Shown here in pieces: positions 1 to 12,220 of a stretch of 64,000 bases of DNA (positions within the stretch are counted from its first letter, which is position 1; every line of letters begins with the position of its first letter). The notes beneath the pieces are model-generated. The model had not been told where the DNA came from. It saw only the letters and a list, made by a program, of their open reading frames with translations, and did no database searches. Location of the stretch: NCBI RefSeq assembly GCF_033568475.1, contig NC_133123.1, forward strand, positions 24,538,622 to 24,602,621, written 5' to 3'. The stretch comes from Henckelia pumila (taxonomy: Eukaryota; Streptophyta; Magnoliopsida; Lamiales; Gesneriaceae). The position numbers were made by a program, and so were the translations under genes.

Positions 1-144
1 AACTGCCCTGTGTATTAAATAAAAAAGTTATTGTTATGAACAATTTTTCATATATAATATTTTTAGGTATATAAATTAACACACATGATTTGTTCAAACC
101 AGCCCTTCAGGCAGTGCCTGAAAGGGTAAGTGTGAGTCTGAGCA
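1..144. other. Left flank of the first retrotransposon, with a palindromic MITE-like scrap
   Basis: AT-rich non-coding DNA. Positions 103-126 form an imperfect palindrome around TCAGGCAGTGCCTGA. The core GGCAGTGCC resembles the terminal part of the short Mutator-like MITEs at 10545 and 57179, so this may be half of a similar element. The retrotransposon begins at 145, and the flanking GAGCA at 140-144 is its target-site copy. Confidence 0.4.
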
Positions 145-2367
145 TGTGAGGACCCGAGTACTAATCTCTCAATTTAACATAATTAATATAAGATTCATAA
201 ATTAATAGCCAAGCATCAAAGTCTAAATAAATTTAAAAAAAAAATTTAAAAGTGCAGCACCTCGCTCGATCGGGTAAAATCACCCGATCGAGCGAGCCCT
301 TAAGCCCAGCTTCTCGGGTTGGAATTATTTTGGCCTCGCTCGATCGGGTAATTTCCTCCGATCGAGCGAGCCAAAATGCTCAATCCTCTGTTCATGCAAT
401 TCAAGGGCCGCGCTCGATCGGTGATATTCACCCGATCGAGCAGGCTCATTGTCCGGAAAAACCAACAGAAGTTTCTTGCTGTCAAACGAGTCCCTTCATC
501 CATTTTTTTTATCTAGCATTACCTCATACATGGTCTATACATAATCATATGCTAACATCATTATCTACATTCTATCTTGAAAGTCATTGCTAGCATGAAT
601 CCTAACATAATATAAGTTGATAGCACAAAATCATGACAAAGCTACTAAGTTAAGCTCAAGCTAATCTCTTATATCATGCAAGGAAGATTATGATACAATA
701 TCATCATATTACATCAAGGGAACTTCCATACATTCATGTACAACAAGTCTTGGCAAAGGTAGCTACAACATGATCATTTTCTTGACAACTAAACTCAGAT
801 CACCACTTTAATCTCTCATTCTTCGTTCTTCAAACTCGCTTGTGCCCTGTTCAAATCCCGCTTATTGCCATTACACATACAATACAATAATAACCGGATA
901 ACACCGGTGAGAAACGTATTTCCCAGTAAAAGCAACTAATATGCAAAGCAATTCATATATATCAATCTCATGATATAAGATAAAAGACAATGCATGCTTT
1001 AAAAAACAGGTTGCTCTAAAAAATTCTCTCGTTTCTTCGGTTGGGATCCCGAGAAGAAGATATCATAACTAACCATCGACACTCCCGATCGAGGTGGGGC
1101 TACTTATCTTACTTCTCTAGACTTTGAAACCACCATACATGTAAATCAGACGCTAGGCTATCTCAACCACCCAGGCCATACACATATAGTTCCTCAAATC
1201 GTCTATTCGAACGTTTCCGTTCATTTCAAAATCAAAGAACAAGTCTCACAAGATGAATGCAACATATAACATCGATATAGCATTCATTAACATCATAGAC
1301 TCATTCAACAATTCATATAAGAGCACGTAAAAGCAAACAAGCAAAGAAGTATGTGATTTAGGGAACTCGATACAAACCATCTCGAGTTATAATCTCATTC
1401 AAGTAATAGTCCACTTTTACCTTTCAATTGTGAGGTTTTAAGGTGTCTTCAAAGCTATCCAAATCTGAATAACAACATAACCAAACCTCTATCAAAATCT
1501 GCCCTCAAGTTCAATCCAATTCTATTGACAAAATAGACTCCAAACCTTGCTTCAAATCGTTCCTGGTTTGACGTCGACGTTCTTGAACTCAAAATACTTC
1601 AACCACAATCTGAAAAGAAGTATATACGTCCAACAACATCAATACAATTCAATCATAGCCCAACTCAATAGAAGAAGATAACAAACAGTTCACAATCACA
1701 AGTCCGGCGGCGTAACGGCATAAATTCGGCAACCGAAACTCAAAACTATCAACACTAACAATCATAACATCATTTATCAGCTGTATTTCAATCAAAACCA
1801 GCATAACATAAGGTAGAGATTTCGAAATCATTGCTGGAAATTCATAAAACAACTGATACAACATCCATTCCTCAACCCGACTTTAATATAACAAAGCATA
1901 GAAGTTCAACAACCTCAATTCAAACACACATCTGATGACTGCCATTTTCGAATTCTCAAACCATGATGAACTAAAATAAAACTTACATCAAATCGAAGGC
2001 CTCGTCACGAGGATTCTAAAACACTTTTCGGAATCGAAATCGGATAACCGGATCAAAAGATACGGAATTTTTAAAACTCAAGATTGCAAAGAAAAGAGAA
2101 GAGCTCGATTTTGCTCTGTTCCAATTTCCTTTCAATTGTCTGAATGTCGTCCAACACTTACACGTTTACATGATGACAATGAATTAAAATTCTGAAAATT
2201 TCACTTTGGCCCCTCAAGTCTTCAATAATTGCAATTTGGTCCTCAGCCTTTCATTTCATTCAATTTCAATCCTAAATAATTTAAGAATATTAGAATTTAA
2301 ATCAAAACTCTAAATATTCTCAAATTAAATATTCTCGGATTAAAATTAAATAATTCCAGGCGTTACA
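145..2367 (-). repeat. 3' LTR of the first Ty3 element
   Basis: 2223 bp. On the plus strand it starts TGTGAGGACCC and ends GGCGTTACA, so in element orientation it reads TGTAACGCC...GGTCCTCACA. It aligns along its whole length with 7455-9667. Three CpG-rich inverted repeats lie at 261-441, near the U5 end in element orientation. The open frame at 252-593 merely runs through these palindromes and is not regarded as a gene. Confidence 0.93.
261..441. repeat. Three CpG-rich hairpin repeats in the LTR
   Basis: Three inverted repeats built on the same core, GCTCGATCGG / CCGATCGAGC. Hairpin 1 has 15 bp perfect arms at 261-275 and 282-296 with a 6-base loop. Hairpin 2 has 13 bp arms at 335-347 and 358-370. 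Hairpin 3 has 10 bp arms at 412-421 and 432-441. They are spaced 74-77 bp apart and stand out in an AT-rich LTR. Their role is unknown; a transcript secondary structure or a regulatory array is possible. Confidence 0.85.
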
Positions 2368-2368
2368 A

Positions 2369-2381
2369 TTCTCCCCCACTA
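2369..2381 (-). other. Polypurine tract of the first Ty3 element
   Basis: The minus strand reads AGTGGGGGAGAAT immediately upstream of the 3' LTR. This is the expected RNase-H-resistant primer for plus-strand DNA synthesis. Position and composition are as in other plant Ty3 elements. Confidence 0.85.
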
Positions 2382-2466
2382 AGACACGATTTCGTCCTCG
2401 AAATCTCAAGTACTATCAGCACAAAATATAAAACGAATAACAGAAAGACTGAAGAAGATACTCACA

Positions 2467-4664
2467 TCATTGAAACATCTCAGGAAATCGTTGTCTCATG
2501 TTCGATTTCGTCTCCCAGGTAGCTTATTCAATACCATGACGACTCCACTGAACCTTCACAAGCGTAATAGTCTTCGTTCGAAGTTGCTTCTCCTTACGAT
2601 CAAGAATCTGAATTGGCTTTTCAAAATAACTCAAGGTTTCATCGAGTTCAGCCTCATTAGATTGAAGCACATGAGATTCATCAGCAAGATATTTTCGAAG
2701 CATCGATACATGAAAAACATCATGTATTCCAGATAAAGACGGAGGAAGAGCTAATCGGTAGGCAAGATTGCCTATTTTTTCAAGAACTTCATACGGACCA
2801 ATGTAACGTGGAGACAAATTCCCTCGCTTGCCAAATCGTACAGTGCCTCTGAACGGAGAAATCTTCAAAAACACCCTATCTCCCTGTTCAAAAAACAAAG
2901 GTCGACGTCGAACATTGGCATACTTCGCTTGTCTGTCCTGAGCTGTCTTCATTCTTCTCTGAATAACCTTCACTTGTTCAGTCATACCTCGAATCATGTC
3001 AGGTCCAATGTCAGGTACTTCTGAAATATCATCCCAATAAAGAGGAGATCGACACTTTCTACCATACAAAGCTTCAAACGGAGCCATTTCAATACTCGAT
3101 TGATAGCTGTTGTTGTACGGGAATTCACAAAGTGCCAGTGAATCTTGCCAACTCGTGCCAAAATCAAGCACTACAGCTCTCAACATATCCTCCAAAGTCT
3201 GAATGGTACGCTCAGACTGTCCGTCTGTCTTTGGATGAAAATCTGTGCTCAAGTGTAGCTGAGTACCTAAAGCACTCTGTAAACTGTGCCAGAAGTGTGA
3301 TGTAAATCGAGGATCACGATCTGATACAATAGACTTAGGCACTCCATGCAATCTAACAACCTCTCGGACATAAATTTCTGCCATCTAGTCGTGTCTATAT
3401 GTCATGCGATAAGGAATAAAACACGCTGACTTCGTCAATCTGTCAATAATCACCCAGATAGCATCGCAACCTCTAGAAGATCGAGGTAACTTCGTCACAA
3501 AGTCCATGGAAATATGATCCCATTTCCATTCAGGCACTGATAAAATCTGTAACAAACCAGGCGGTTTCTTCCTTTCAGCCTTCACCTGTTGGCAATTAAG
3601 ACATCGAGAAACAAAATCAGTGATATCTAACTTCATTGGTTTCCACCAATATTGAGCCTTCAAATCATTGTACATCTTCCTACCACCAGGATGAATGCTA
3701 TAATGGCTACAATGCGCCTCTTTCAGTAGTTGTTGTCGCACATCAGAAATATCAGGCACTACAAGGCGATTGTTTACATATAAAAGATCATCTCGAACTT
3801 GGTATTCAGATACATGCCCTGATCGGACTTTCTCAATCGAATTCTGCACATTCTAATCAAGTTTCTGAGCATCTTTAATTCGCAACAATAACGCTGGTTC
3901 AACTTGCATTTGATAAAGTCGAAGAGGCTGACAATTCGTGTCAAATACTAATCCAGAAAGACAACATTCTTCAATCAAATTTGATACACCAATCGTTGAT
4001 AAAGACAAGGAACATACCTTTCGACTCAGTGCATCAGCAGCTGCATTGGATTTTCCCGGATAATATTTAATCTCACAATCAAAATCTTTAAGAAAATCAA
4101 GCCATCTACGCTGCTTCATATTCAGTTCTGACTGTGAAAATAAATATTTCAGACTCTTGTGATTAGAATAAATCTCAAACTGTTCCCCGTACAAATAATG
4201 TCATCAAATCTTCAAAGCAAATACAATGGCGACCAATTCAAGATCATGAATCGGGTATCTGGTCTCATGAGGCTTCAACTGTCTCGAGGCATAAGCAATC
4301 ACATGCCCTTGCTGCATCAATACACATCCCAAACCTCGATGAGATGCATCACAATACACAGTGAAACCACCAATACCTGAAGGAATCTCAAGACTGGTGC
4401 ACTGGTCAGTCGTTTCTTCAATTCAAGAAAACTGGATTCACAAGATTCAGACCAGATAATTGGAGCATTCTTCTGAGTTAACTGATTAATTGGCTTCGCA
4501 ATACTAGAAAAATCTTTAATGAATCGACGATAATACCCAGCCAAACCCATAAAACTACGTATCTCAGGAACAGATGTTGGTCTAGACTAGTTAATCACAG
4601 CCTCGACTCTGCTTGGATCAATAGATATACCATCTCCGGATATAATATGTCCAAGAAAAACAAC
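2467..4664 (-). pseudogene. Broken 3' half of pol: end of RT, RNase H, integrase, chromodomain-like tail
   Basis: This continues the gag-pol frame that stops at 4665. Order along the minus strand: RT connection and thumb with the GLAGYYRRF motif near 4550, RNase H (about 4390-4000), integrase zinc finger (HHCC, about 3760-3590), DDE core (about 3500-3000) and a C-terminal tail with KVQWSRHG near 2530. In-frame stops lie at 4587-4589 (TAG), 4204-4206 and 4201-4203 (adjacent TGA), 3853-3855 (TAG), 3385-3387 (TAG) and 2524-2526 (TAA). A one-base frameshift lies near 4390. The natural end after the last stop appears to be TGA at 2467-2469. The integrase Asp (SDRD) and Glu (SER), 35 residues apart, are still present. 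In RNase H the usual Asp of the DHKSL motif is Asn. Most stops look like single transitions. Confidence 0.9.
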
Positions 4665-7046
4665 CTATTTTAGCCAAAACTCACATTTTGATAGTTTAGC
4701 ATACAGTTTCTCAACTCTCGAAGTCTTTAACACAGTTCTCAAATGTTCTGAATGATCAATCAGATTCTTCGAATATATCAGAATATCATCAATAAAAATT
4801 ATAACGAAGTCATCAAGATATTTCTGAAAAACACGGTTCATCAAAGCCATAAACACAGCTGGAGCATTCGTCAGACCAAACGGCATAACTATAACCTCAT
4901 AGTGGTCATACCTGGTTCTGAAAGAAGTTTTCGAAATATCAAAATCTCTTACTCGCAGCTGATGATACCCAGATCTCAAATCGATCTTGGAATAAACAGC
5001 AGAACCCTGCAACTGATCAAACAAATCATCAATACGAGGCAAAGGATATTTGTTCTTTACCGTTGCCTTGTTCAGTTGCCGGTAGTCGATACAAAGTCTC
5101 ATGGAACCGTCTTTCTTTCTGACAAATAATAATGGAGCACCCCAAGGAGAAACACTGGGTCGAATGTATCCCTTGGCCAGTAAATCTTCCAATTGTTCTT
5201 TCAATTTTTTCAATTCCACTGGTGTCATTCGATAAGGTTCTTTAGAAATCGGTACAGTACCTGGCATCAGTTCAATGCTGAAATCTATCTCACGATAAGG
5301 AGGTAATCCCGGAATTTCATCGGGGAAGACGTCAGAAAATTCACTAACCACTGGCAAATCAGTCAGGTTCGGGCTAGTTTTCAGAACATCAACTGTATAG
5401 AAAATAAATCCCTCTGCTCCTTTCTGTAAAAGTCGAGTCATAGATAATACCGAAATCAGAGGAATCTTAGCAGGAGAACCCTTACCATAGAATTTCCATT
5501 CTCCAGCCATCTCAGGTCTGAACCTCACCACTTTTTGAAAACTGTCTACGGTAGCTCTGTACTTGGTTAGCATATCAATCCCGATAATGCAATCAAAATC
5601 AGACAAACCAAGAACAATACAGTCTATCTCTATCCCATTACCATCAAACTGTAGCAAACAATTCTTAACTATCTGCATGGATATAAGACCTCTCCCCAAA
5701 GGTGAAGAGACAGATACTACAACAGATAATGATTCAATAGGCAGAGCATGTAATGATGCAAATCGTGCAGAGATAAACGTATGAGATGCACCTGTATCTA
5801 TCAATACATAGGCAGGATAACCATAAAGAGAACAGTTACATGCAATCACATCATCTGGTGCTCCCTGTGCCTGCTCCTCCGTCAGTGCAAAGACATGAGC
5901 CTGTTGTCTCGAAGGCTGATTACCTGTCTGACTCCCTCCTGGCCTTGTCTGTTGCTGTGGATGTGATGGTTGGAAGGAATGAACAGAAGAGGCTTGCCTC
6001 GCAGGTTGAGTCACTGATCGTGATGACTCTGTACCTCGTGCTCTTCTAGAACCTCTCTGAGGACACACCCTCGCAAAATGGCCAGGCTGATGGCATATAT
6101 GGAAACTCCCAGATAAACCTCGGCACTGATCGGTCGAATGACTTCCACCACAACTGCTACAATACACTCCTGACTTCAGTTTTGAGCCACTGGAACTAGA
6201 TGAACTGCTCCCTGACTTTTTAAACTGTTTTCCTCGAGCTTGCAAATATCCTTTCTTACCACTGCTACTACCACTTTCAAATCGAGGAGGTTGTTGCGGA
6301 ACCTGAACCAGAGGTTGTGACTGTCTCTGAGGCTGAGCGGCATACGAAGCTCCTCGCTGTTGTATCAAACCAGCTTCCGCTTCTTTAGCATTATTCAAGG
6401 CCTCAGCAAAAGTATTCGGTCTCTTTGTGTTCACCAAAGTAAGTACATCTAGATGCAGTCCATTAATGAACTGATCAGCCATTGCCTCGTCACTATCAGC
6501 AACATGTGGAGCAAAGCGTAGCAAGGTAGAAAACTTTGCAACATATTCTTCAATGTTTAAGTTTCCCTGCTTCAGATTAGCAAATTCAGCACCCTTGTCT
6601 TTGCGGTACGACACCGGAAAGAAGCGTTGGTAGAACTCAGTTTTGAAGACATTCCAGGTAATTACAGTTCCTCTACGCTCCAAAGCTCTCTTGGTTGTCA
6701 CCCACCAACTCTTTGCAACCTCATGCAACTGGTGCCCTATCAGTCTGACTCGTCGTTCATCACCATAATCAAGTGAATCAAATAGAATCTCTATATCATC
6801 AAGCCAACCTTCACACTCAACCGCATTCTCAGTACCTTTTAGTGTTGGCGGATTATAGGATTGAAATCTTTTCAGTAATGTTTCCATCGGAGTAGCGGTC
6901 ATATATGTCCTGTCTCTAGAGGTACTTCCTTGTTCATTGCTCGGAATTTCTGTAGTTGGTGGCACTGTCGGTGATACAACTGTCTGTTCTGGCAGAGGAG
7001 TAGGAGCTTGCGGTCTAAGAGGTGGTCGTCCAGGTCGTCGAGACAT
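4665..7046 (-). CDS. Gag-protease-reverse transcriptase polyprotein (truncated pol)
   Basis: A 793-residue open frame starting with ATG at 7046. Residues about 50-230 are the gag capsid region (retrotrans_gag, with KSWW and a later FYQRFFP). A Ser-rich stretch follows at about 258-290. The zinc knuckle at 315-328 has C-x4-H-x4-C, but its first Cys position (residue 315) is Phe. The aspartic protease active site DTG is at 417-419. The reverse transcriptase runs from about 600: [10 protein letters not shown] with the first catalytic Asp at 689 and FIDDILIYS with Asp 753 and 754. The frame ends at a TAG (4665-4667) directly after CEFWLK, in the middle of RT, so no complete enzyme is made. Gag and protease may still be expressible if the LTR promoter works. 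Confidence 0.92.
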   Translation of the reverse strand: MSRRPGRPPLRPQAPTPLPEQTVVSPTVPPTTEIPSNEQGSTSRDRTYMTATPMETLLKRFQSYNPPTLKGTENAVECEGWLDDIEILFDSLDYGDERRVRLIGHQLHEVAKSWWVTTKRALERRGTVITWNVFKTEFYQRFFPVSYRKDKGAEFANLKQGNLNIEEYVAKFSTLLRFAPHVADSDEAMADQFINGLHLDVLTLVNTKRPNTFAEALNNAKEAEAGLIQQRGASYAAQPQRQSQPLVQVPQQPPRFESGSSSGKKGYLQARGKQFKKSGSSSSSSSGSKLKSGVYCSSCGGSHSTDQCRGLSGSFHICHQPGHFARVCPQRGSRRARGTESSRSVTQPARQASSVHSFQPSHPQQQTRPGGSQTGNQPSRQQAHVFALTEEQAQGAPDDVIACNCSLYGYPAYVLIDTGASHTFISARFASLHALPIESLSVVVSVSSPLGRGLISMQIVKNCLLQFDGNGIEIDCIVLGLSDFDCIIGIDMLTKYRATVDSFQKVVRFRPEMAGEWKFYGKGSPAKIPLISVLSMTRLLQKGAEGFIFYTVDVLKTSPNLTDLPVVSEFSDVFPDEIPGLPPYREIDFSIELMPGTVPISKEPYRMTPVELKKLKEQLEDLLAKGYIRPSVSPWGAPLLFVRKKDGSMRLCIDYRQLNKATVKNKYPLPRIDDLFDQLQGSAVYSKIDLRSGYHQLRVRDFDISKTSFRTRYDHYEVIVMPFGLTNAPAVFMALMNRVFQKYLDDFVIIFIDDILIYSKNLIDHSEHLRTVLKTSRVEKLYAKLSKCEFWLK

Positions 7047-7437
7047 ATCTGATTATCAAAATGGTTAGGATACCCTCTGATCATCTTACCTCTGATCAAG
7101 ACTCGGTTCTGATTCAATCTTAAATAAAGAATCAATATACAGATATCAAACATGCTTCCAATCAATTAAGATAGTCGGGTAAGCATGTCAAGAACAACAG
7201 AACACATGCCTCCAATCATTTCAGATATTCCAGTAAGCATGCGTCTTTAACAATCGTAAACCATACTTTCAAATAAAATTACAAAATCATATAATCAAAT
7301 ACTTGAAAGTAAAACATGCTAGCAATTTACAACATGTAATTCAATCATGTAATAAATCATAGCATGATCAAATAAGTAAGCAAGGAATAAGACTCGATCT
7401 ACCCCACTCACTATCTATCTTAGTCCAGAATTTTCTC

Positions 7438-7449
7438 GCTCTGATACCA
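7438..7449 (-). other. Primer-binding site, initiator Met tRNA type
   Basis: The minus strand reads TGGTATCAGAGC five bases inside the 5' LTR, complementary to the 3' end of plant initiator methionine tRNA. This fixes the orientation of the element and the 5' LTR boundary at 7455. Confidence 0.92.
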
Positions 7450-7454
7450 CTTGT

Positions 7455-9667
7455 TGTGGGGACCCGAGTACTATTCTCTCAATTCAACATAATTAATATA
7501 AGATTCATAAATTAATAGCCAAGCATCAAAGACTAAATAAATAAATAAAAAAATTAAAAGTGCAGCACCTCGCTCGATCGGGTAAAATCACCCGATCGAG
7601 CGAGCCCTTAAGCCCAGCTTCTCGGGTTGGAATTATTTTGGCCTCGCTCGATCGGGTAATTTCCTCCGATCGAGCGAGCCACAATGCTCAATCCTCTGTT
7701 CATGCAATTCAAGGGCCGCGCTCAATCGGTGATATTCACCCGATCGAGCGGGTTCATTGTCCAGAAAAACCAATAGAAGTTTCTTGCTGTCAAACGAGTC
7801 CCTTCATCCATTTTTTTTATCTAGCATCACCTCATACATGGTCTATACATAATCATATGCTAACATCATTATCTACATTCTATCTTGAAAGTCATTGCTA
7901 GCATGAATCCTAACATAATATAAGTTGATAGCACAAAATCATGACAAAGCTACTAAGTTAAGCTCAAGCTAATCTCTTATATCATGCAAGGAAGATTATG
8001 ATACAATATCATCATATTACATCAAAGGAACTTCCATACATTCATGTACAACAAGTCTTGGCAAAGGTAGCTACAACATGATCATTTTCTTGACAACTAA
8101 ACTCGGATCACCACTTTAATCTCTCATTCTTTGTTCTTCAAACTCGCTTCTGCCCTGTTCCAATCCCGCCTATTGCCATGACACATACAACACAACAATA
8201 GCCGGATAACACCGGTGAGAAAAGTATTTCCCAGTAAAAGCAACTAATATGCAAATCAATTCATATATATCAATCTCATGATATAAGATAAAAGACAATG
8301 CATGCTTTAAAAAACAGGTTGCTCTAAAAAATTCTCTCGTTTCTTCGGTTGGGATCCCGAGAAGAAGATATCATAACTAACCACCGACACTCCCGATCGA
8401 GGTGGGGCTACTTATCTTGCTTCTCTAGACTTTGAAACCACCATACATGTAAATCAAACGCTAGGCTATCTCAACCACCCAGGCCATACATATATAGTTC
8501 CTCAAATCGTCTATTCGAACGTTTTCGTTCATTTCAAAATCAAAGAACAAGTCTCACAAGATGAATGCAACATATAACATCGATATAGCATTCATTAACA
8601 TCATAGACTCATTCAACAATTCATATAAGAGCACGTAAAATCAAACAAGCAAAGAAGTATGTGATTTAGGGAACTCGATACAAACCATCTCGAGTTATAA
8701 TCCCATTCAAGTAATAGTCCACTTTTACCTTTCAATTGTGAGGTTTTAAGGTGTCTTCAAAGCTATCCAAATCTAAATAACAACATAACCAAACCTCTAT
8801 CAAAATCTGTCCTCAAGTTCAATCCAATTCTATTGACAAAATAGACTCCAAACCTTGCTTCAACTCGTTTCCAGTTTGACGTCGACGTTCTTGAACTCAA
8901 AATACTTCAACCACAATCTGAAAAGAAGTATATACGTCCAACAATATCAATACAATTCAATCATAGCCCAACTCAATAGAAGAAGATAACAAACAGTTCA
9001 CAATCACAAGTCCGGCGGCGTAACGGCATAAATTCGGCAACTGAAACTCAAAACTATCAACACTAACAATCATAACATCATTTATCAGCTGTATTTCAAT
9101 CAAAACCAGCATAACATAAGGTAGAGATTTCGAAATCATTGCTGGAAATTCATAAAACAACTGATACGACATTCATTCCTCAACCCGACTTCAATATAAC
9201 AAAGCATAGAAGTTCAACAACCTCAATTCAAACACACATCTGATGACTATCATTTTCGAATTCTCAAACCATGATGAACTAAAATAAAACTTACATCAAA
9301 TCGAAGGCCTCGTCGCGAGGATTCTAAAACACTTTTCGAAATCGAAATCGGATAATCGGATCAAAAGATACGGAATTTTTAAAACTCAAGATTGCAAAGA
9401 AAAGAGAAGAGCTCGATTTTGCTCTTTCCTTTCAATTGTCTGAATGTCGTCCAACACTTACACGTTTACATGATGACAATGAATTAAAATTCTGAAAATT
9501 GCACTTTAGCCCCTCAAGTCTTCAATAATTGCAATTTGGTTCTCAGCCTTTTATTTCATTCAATTTCAATCCTAAATAATTTAAGAATATTATAATTTAA
9601 ATCAAAACTCTAAATATTCCCAAATTAAATATTTTCGAATTAAAATTAAATAATTTCAAGCGTTACA
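7455..9667 (-). repeat. 5' LTR of the first Ty3 element
   Basis: 2213 bp, the partner of 145-2367. It starts TGTGGGGACCC and ends CGTTACA on the plus strand. The three hairpins recur at 7569-7604, 7643-7678 and about 7720-7750. In the third, one arm has CAATCG where the other LTR has CGATCG, a CpG-type transition that weakens the stem. Small indels account for the 10 bp length difference. Confidence 0.93.
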
Positions 9668-10290
9668 GAGCGCGTGTTTTTTTTTTTATTTGAGATGTTC
9701 AAGTTAACATCATAATTACAAAAAATATGAGTCTTTGGATCACTTCGTGAAGTAGTAGCATTAAAGTTACCTACACACACATACTAGTACATAAACTACG
9801 CATGTTCGTAAAAAATTATTGCCTGGAGGGGAATTTAAGTGATCTTTTATTTTTATTTTTTATTTTTTTTGTATTAGAGATGTTCCTATCAATCAATCAA
9901 AAAAACTAGTAGATGACAACTCTTTTGAGTTGTAATAATTTTTTATGTTAGGTAGAGCAATCGTACGACGCTTGGGTGGTTGTGCGGGTTAAAAAATTTG
10001 AGTTTCATCATTTCACTAATTGTAGTTTTAGGTAAAGTGACAAGCGTTCGGTCCTACAAACTCATACTCCTAAAAAAAATTATATATATAATTATTTAAA
10101 ATGATTGTAGATGTAAATCTGTTACTATGTAACGTGAATTGCACATGGTTCATTGCAATATTATTTTACTTCAAAAATAATTTTCACGTTGTTACTTGTT
10201 CCATATATTAAAGATCCGCGGACTTTTTTTTTGGGAGAAATAAAAGTTCACTTGAATTATTTTATTATTTTTATGGGGATACGGTTCTTC
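9668..10290. other. AT-rich intergenic DNA, nothing recognised
   Basis: Homopolymer runs of T and A and no long open frame. No terminal repeats or RNA genes were seen. Confidence 0.5.
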
Positions 10291-10464
10291 GGTCTTGTCT
10301 ATGCTACCCCATTGGGGTAGTGCTCAAATGAGATCCAACGGTCCATTATTTTTATCATTTAATATGATATTATTTTAAATGAAATCATCTCAAATGAAAA
10401 AAAAAAATATGGGCTCTTGGATTTAGCATATGGGCAGTGCCCATGTGCTAGCATAAACAAAGCC
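10291..10464. mobile_element. Short Mutator-like MITE with perfect 9 bp TSD
   Basis: 174 bp non-autonomous element. CGGTTCTTC is duplicated at 10282-10290 and 10465-10473. The ends are inverted: GGTCTTGTCTATGCTA at the left and, on the other strand, GGCTTTGTTTATGCTA at the right. It has no coding capacity. The inner motif ATCCAACGGTCC resembles ATCTAACGGTCC in the neighbouring element at 10545, suggesting related families. The 9 bp duplication points to a Mutator-type transposase acting in trans. Confidence 0.85.
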
Positions 10465-10544
10465 CGGTTCTTCATCGTAAATATTTTAGATTAAAACGGG
10501 ATCGGCTTTTGTGCCGAAATTTGACCGACTTCAGGGGATTTGGT

Positions 10545-10716
10545 GGTAAGTTAGATCATACCTATACAGGCACTGCCTTGAGGTAGATCTAACGGTCCAC
10601 ATTTATCAATAAATGTGGGATCAATTATTTTTTAGTGGACTCCGCGTGTATTGATAAATGAGGACCCTTAGATCTATCATGGGGATAATGTCTTTATAGG
10701 TAGGTTGAAACGAACC
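10545..10716. mobile_element. Short Mutator-like MITE, copy 1, perfect 9 bp TSD
   Basis: 172 bp. GGATTTGGT is duplicated at 10536-10544 and 10717-10725. The terminal inverted repeats are imperfect (GGTAAGTTAGATC against GGTTCGTTTCAACC). The interior has the paired motifs GGTAGATCTAACGG and CTTAGATCTATCATGG. A second copy lies at 57179-57351, more than 46 kb away. Non-coding. Confidence 0.85.
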
Positions 10717-10803
10717 GGATTTGGTCCCTATACACACACACGCTTTTATGTGGGGCCCACTGATTTGTGGCAATCAGAGCCCTCCACGCTACCCATGGGA
10801 TAG

Positions 10804-11126
10804 TAGAGGTGTCAAAACGGGCCAGTGGGGCGGGCCGGCTCACAACCCCTCGCAATCCACCATTAGGCGTGACGGGCCGGTCCACTTTTTAGGCGGGTTG
10901 GGAAAACATCAATCCAACCCACCTATTTTAGGTGGGAGCGGTCCAACCCGGCGGGTTCACGTATAAATTGGTGGGTTTTTGCTTGCCAACCCGCAACCCA
11001 CCGTTAGGCGGGGCGGGGCAGGCCGGCCAATATTTTAGGTGGGTTGGGAAATTGCCAAATCAACCCACCAATTTTGTATGGTGGGGCGGGCCAACCCGAC
11101 GGGATTAGCTCATTTTGACACCTCTA
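10804..11126. mobile_element. hAT-like MITE with GGCGGGTTGGG subterminal repeats
   Basis: Perfect 14 bp terminal inverted repeats, TAGAGGTGTCAAAA at 10804-10817 and its complement at 11113-11126. The flanking 8-mers TGGGATAG and TAGGGTAG match at 6 of 8 positions, consistent with a worn hAT target duplication. The inside is GC-rich and made of many variants of GGCGGGTTGGG and CCAACCCGC, unlike the AT-rich surroundings. The open frames here arise from this repeat and are not genes. Confidence 0.78.
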
Positions 11127-11606
11127 TAGGGTAGTACCCTATGGATAGCATCGAAGCTTCCTGGCCTGAGATGCTGATATTAATCGATAAGACACACACT
11201 CAAGAATATTGTGAATTTTATATATAATTTTCACCAAAAATAATGTGGTTGTAAGGTTTTCTTTCCTTTCCTTTTTTTTTTTTTTGTTTTGCCTGAACAT
11301 TGATTACTTATCAAAACCAAAAATGCTATTTATGCATAAAGTATTTGAAATTTATATCCATGTTTATAATTTTTTTAAATGGTGTTTTCATATATTATTT
11401 TTTTGGAAAGTAAATTAAGGATATTAGTGTAATTTTTTTCAATTGGAAACATAATTAATTAAAAATAATTGTTTATCACATCATTTATTTGTGATAAATC
11501 ATCAAGATTTAAAGTTTAAATTAGTTAAATATTGATGAACTTTATGAGTTAATACGGGCCCTCAAAAAGTAAGTAAACTTGTGATTGCATAGGATTATTA
11601 ATATAA

Positions 11607-12220
11607 GGAGAAATGACATATATCACCCGTGTGAAATCTCGGGTTTGCTGATAACTTCCTATGAAAGTTTTTTGAGCTAGTAGTTCCCTGTGATTCTAGA
11701 TCAGTAGCATACACACCCCTTCTGGCTAAAAAAAAATGACGAAAATGCCCTTTGACTTTTATGAACTCTTTAATTTATCACCTTTTATTGAAGATTTAAA
11801 TGAAAACATCAATGCATTAACTTATATTTTCAATTAAGTTTATTTATACAATCACTTTAATTAATTTAAATATTAAATTATATTTAAAAAATAATTAAAC
11901 TTATTACATAATTTAATTTAATAATATAATTTACTATTAAAAAAATATTTCGTGTATAACAAATATTAATAAAAAATAATTATATATAATTTTCATAGTT
12001 GTTTAACTAAAATTTGATTATTTTATTCAATTAAATATAGAATTATAAACAAAACTAATTTAATTATGTATTTAAGTTGTGGTATTTTCGTCATATTTTA
12101 GCTGGAAAGGGTGTGTATGCTACAGATCTAGAATCAAATGGGGTTATTAGTTTAAAAAAATTTCATAGGGGGTTATCAACAAACCCAAGATTTCACAATG
12201 GTGATATATGCAATTTTCTC
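11607..12220. mobile_element. Mutator-like fold-back MITE (ATATATCACCC family), copy 1
   Basis: 614 bp with a perfect 9 bp target duplication TTAATATAA (11598-11606 and 12221-12229). The arms, roughly 140 bp, are inverted copies containing ATATATCACCC, GATAACTTCCTATGAAA and GTAGCATACACACCCC. They surround an AT-rich core of about 330 bp. The same arms occur at 14449-14772, 17702-18148 and 48448-48772 with different core lengths. Non-coding. Confidence 0.87.

Larger units (their letters stand above)
145..9667 (-). mobile_element. Complete Ty3/gypsy (Tekay-like chromovirus) LTR retrotransposon, defective
   Basis: A copy-and-paste retroelement lying on the minus strand. Two near-identical LTRs (145-2367 and 7455-9667), each beginning TG and ending CA, flank an internal region of about 5.1 kb. 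The flanks are GAGCA (140-144) and GAGCG (9668-9672), a 5 bp target-site duplication with one difference. Reading along the minus strand from 7454 the order is tRNA-Met primer-binding site, gag, protease, reverse transcriptase, RNase H, integrase, a chromodomain-like tail and the polypurine tract. Domain order, long LTRs and the integrase C-terminal tail fit the Tekay/Del group of plant chromoviruses; the clade is inferred from memory of the family. The pol part is broken by nonsense codons and a frameshift, so the copy cannot move by itself. The LTRs differ at only a few positions per few hundred bases by eye, so insertion was fairly recent. Confidence 0.95.

Noticed and set aside
252..593. 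113-codon open frame repeated at 7560-7901
   Set aside because: It lies in both LTR copies and runs through the CpG hairpins; no protein motif and no support beyond duplication of the LTR.
7438..7449. Possible tRNA-related gene because of a tRNA-Met match
   Set aside because: Only a 12-base match to the tRNA 3' end next to an LTR; it is the primer-binding site. The same applies at 33325.
10694..10966. Open frames in and beside the GGCGGGTTGGG element
   Set aside because: They arise from the subterminal repeat of a hAT-like MITE and cross its boundary.
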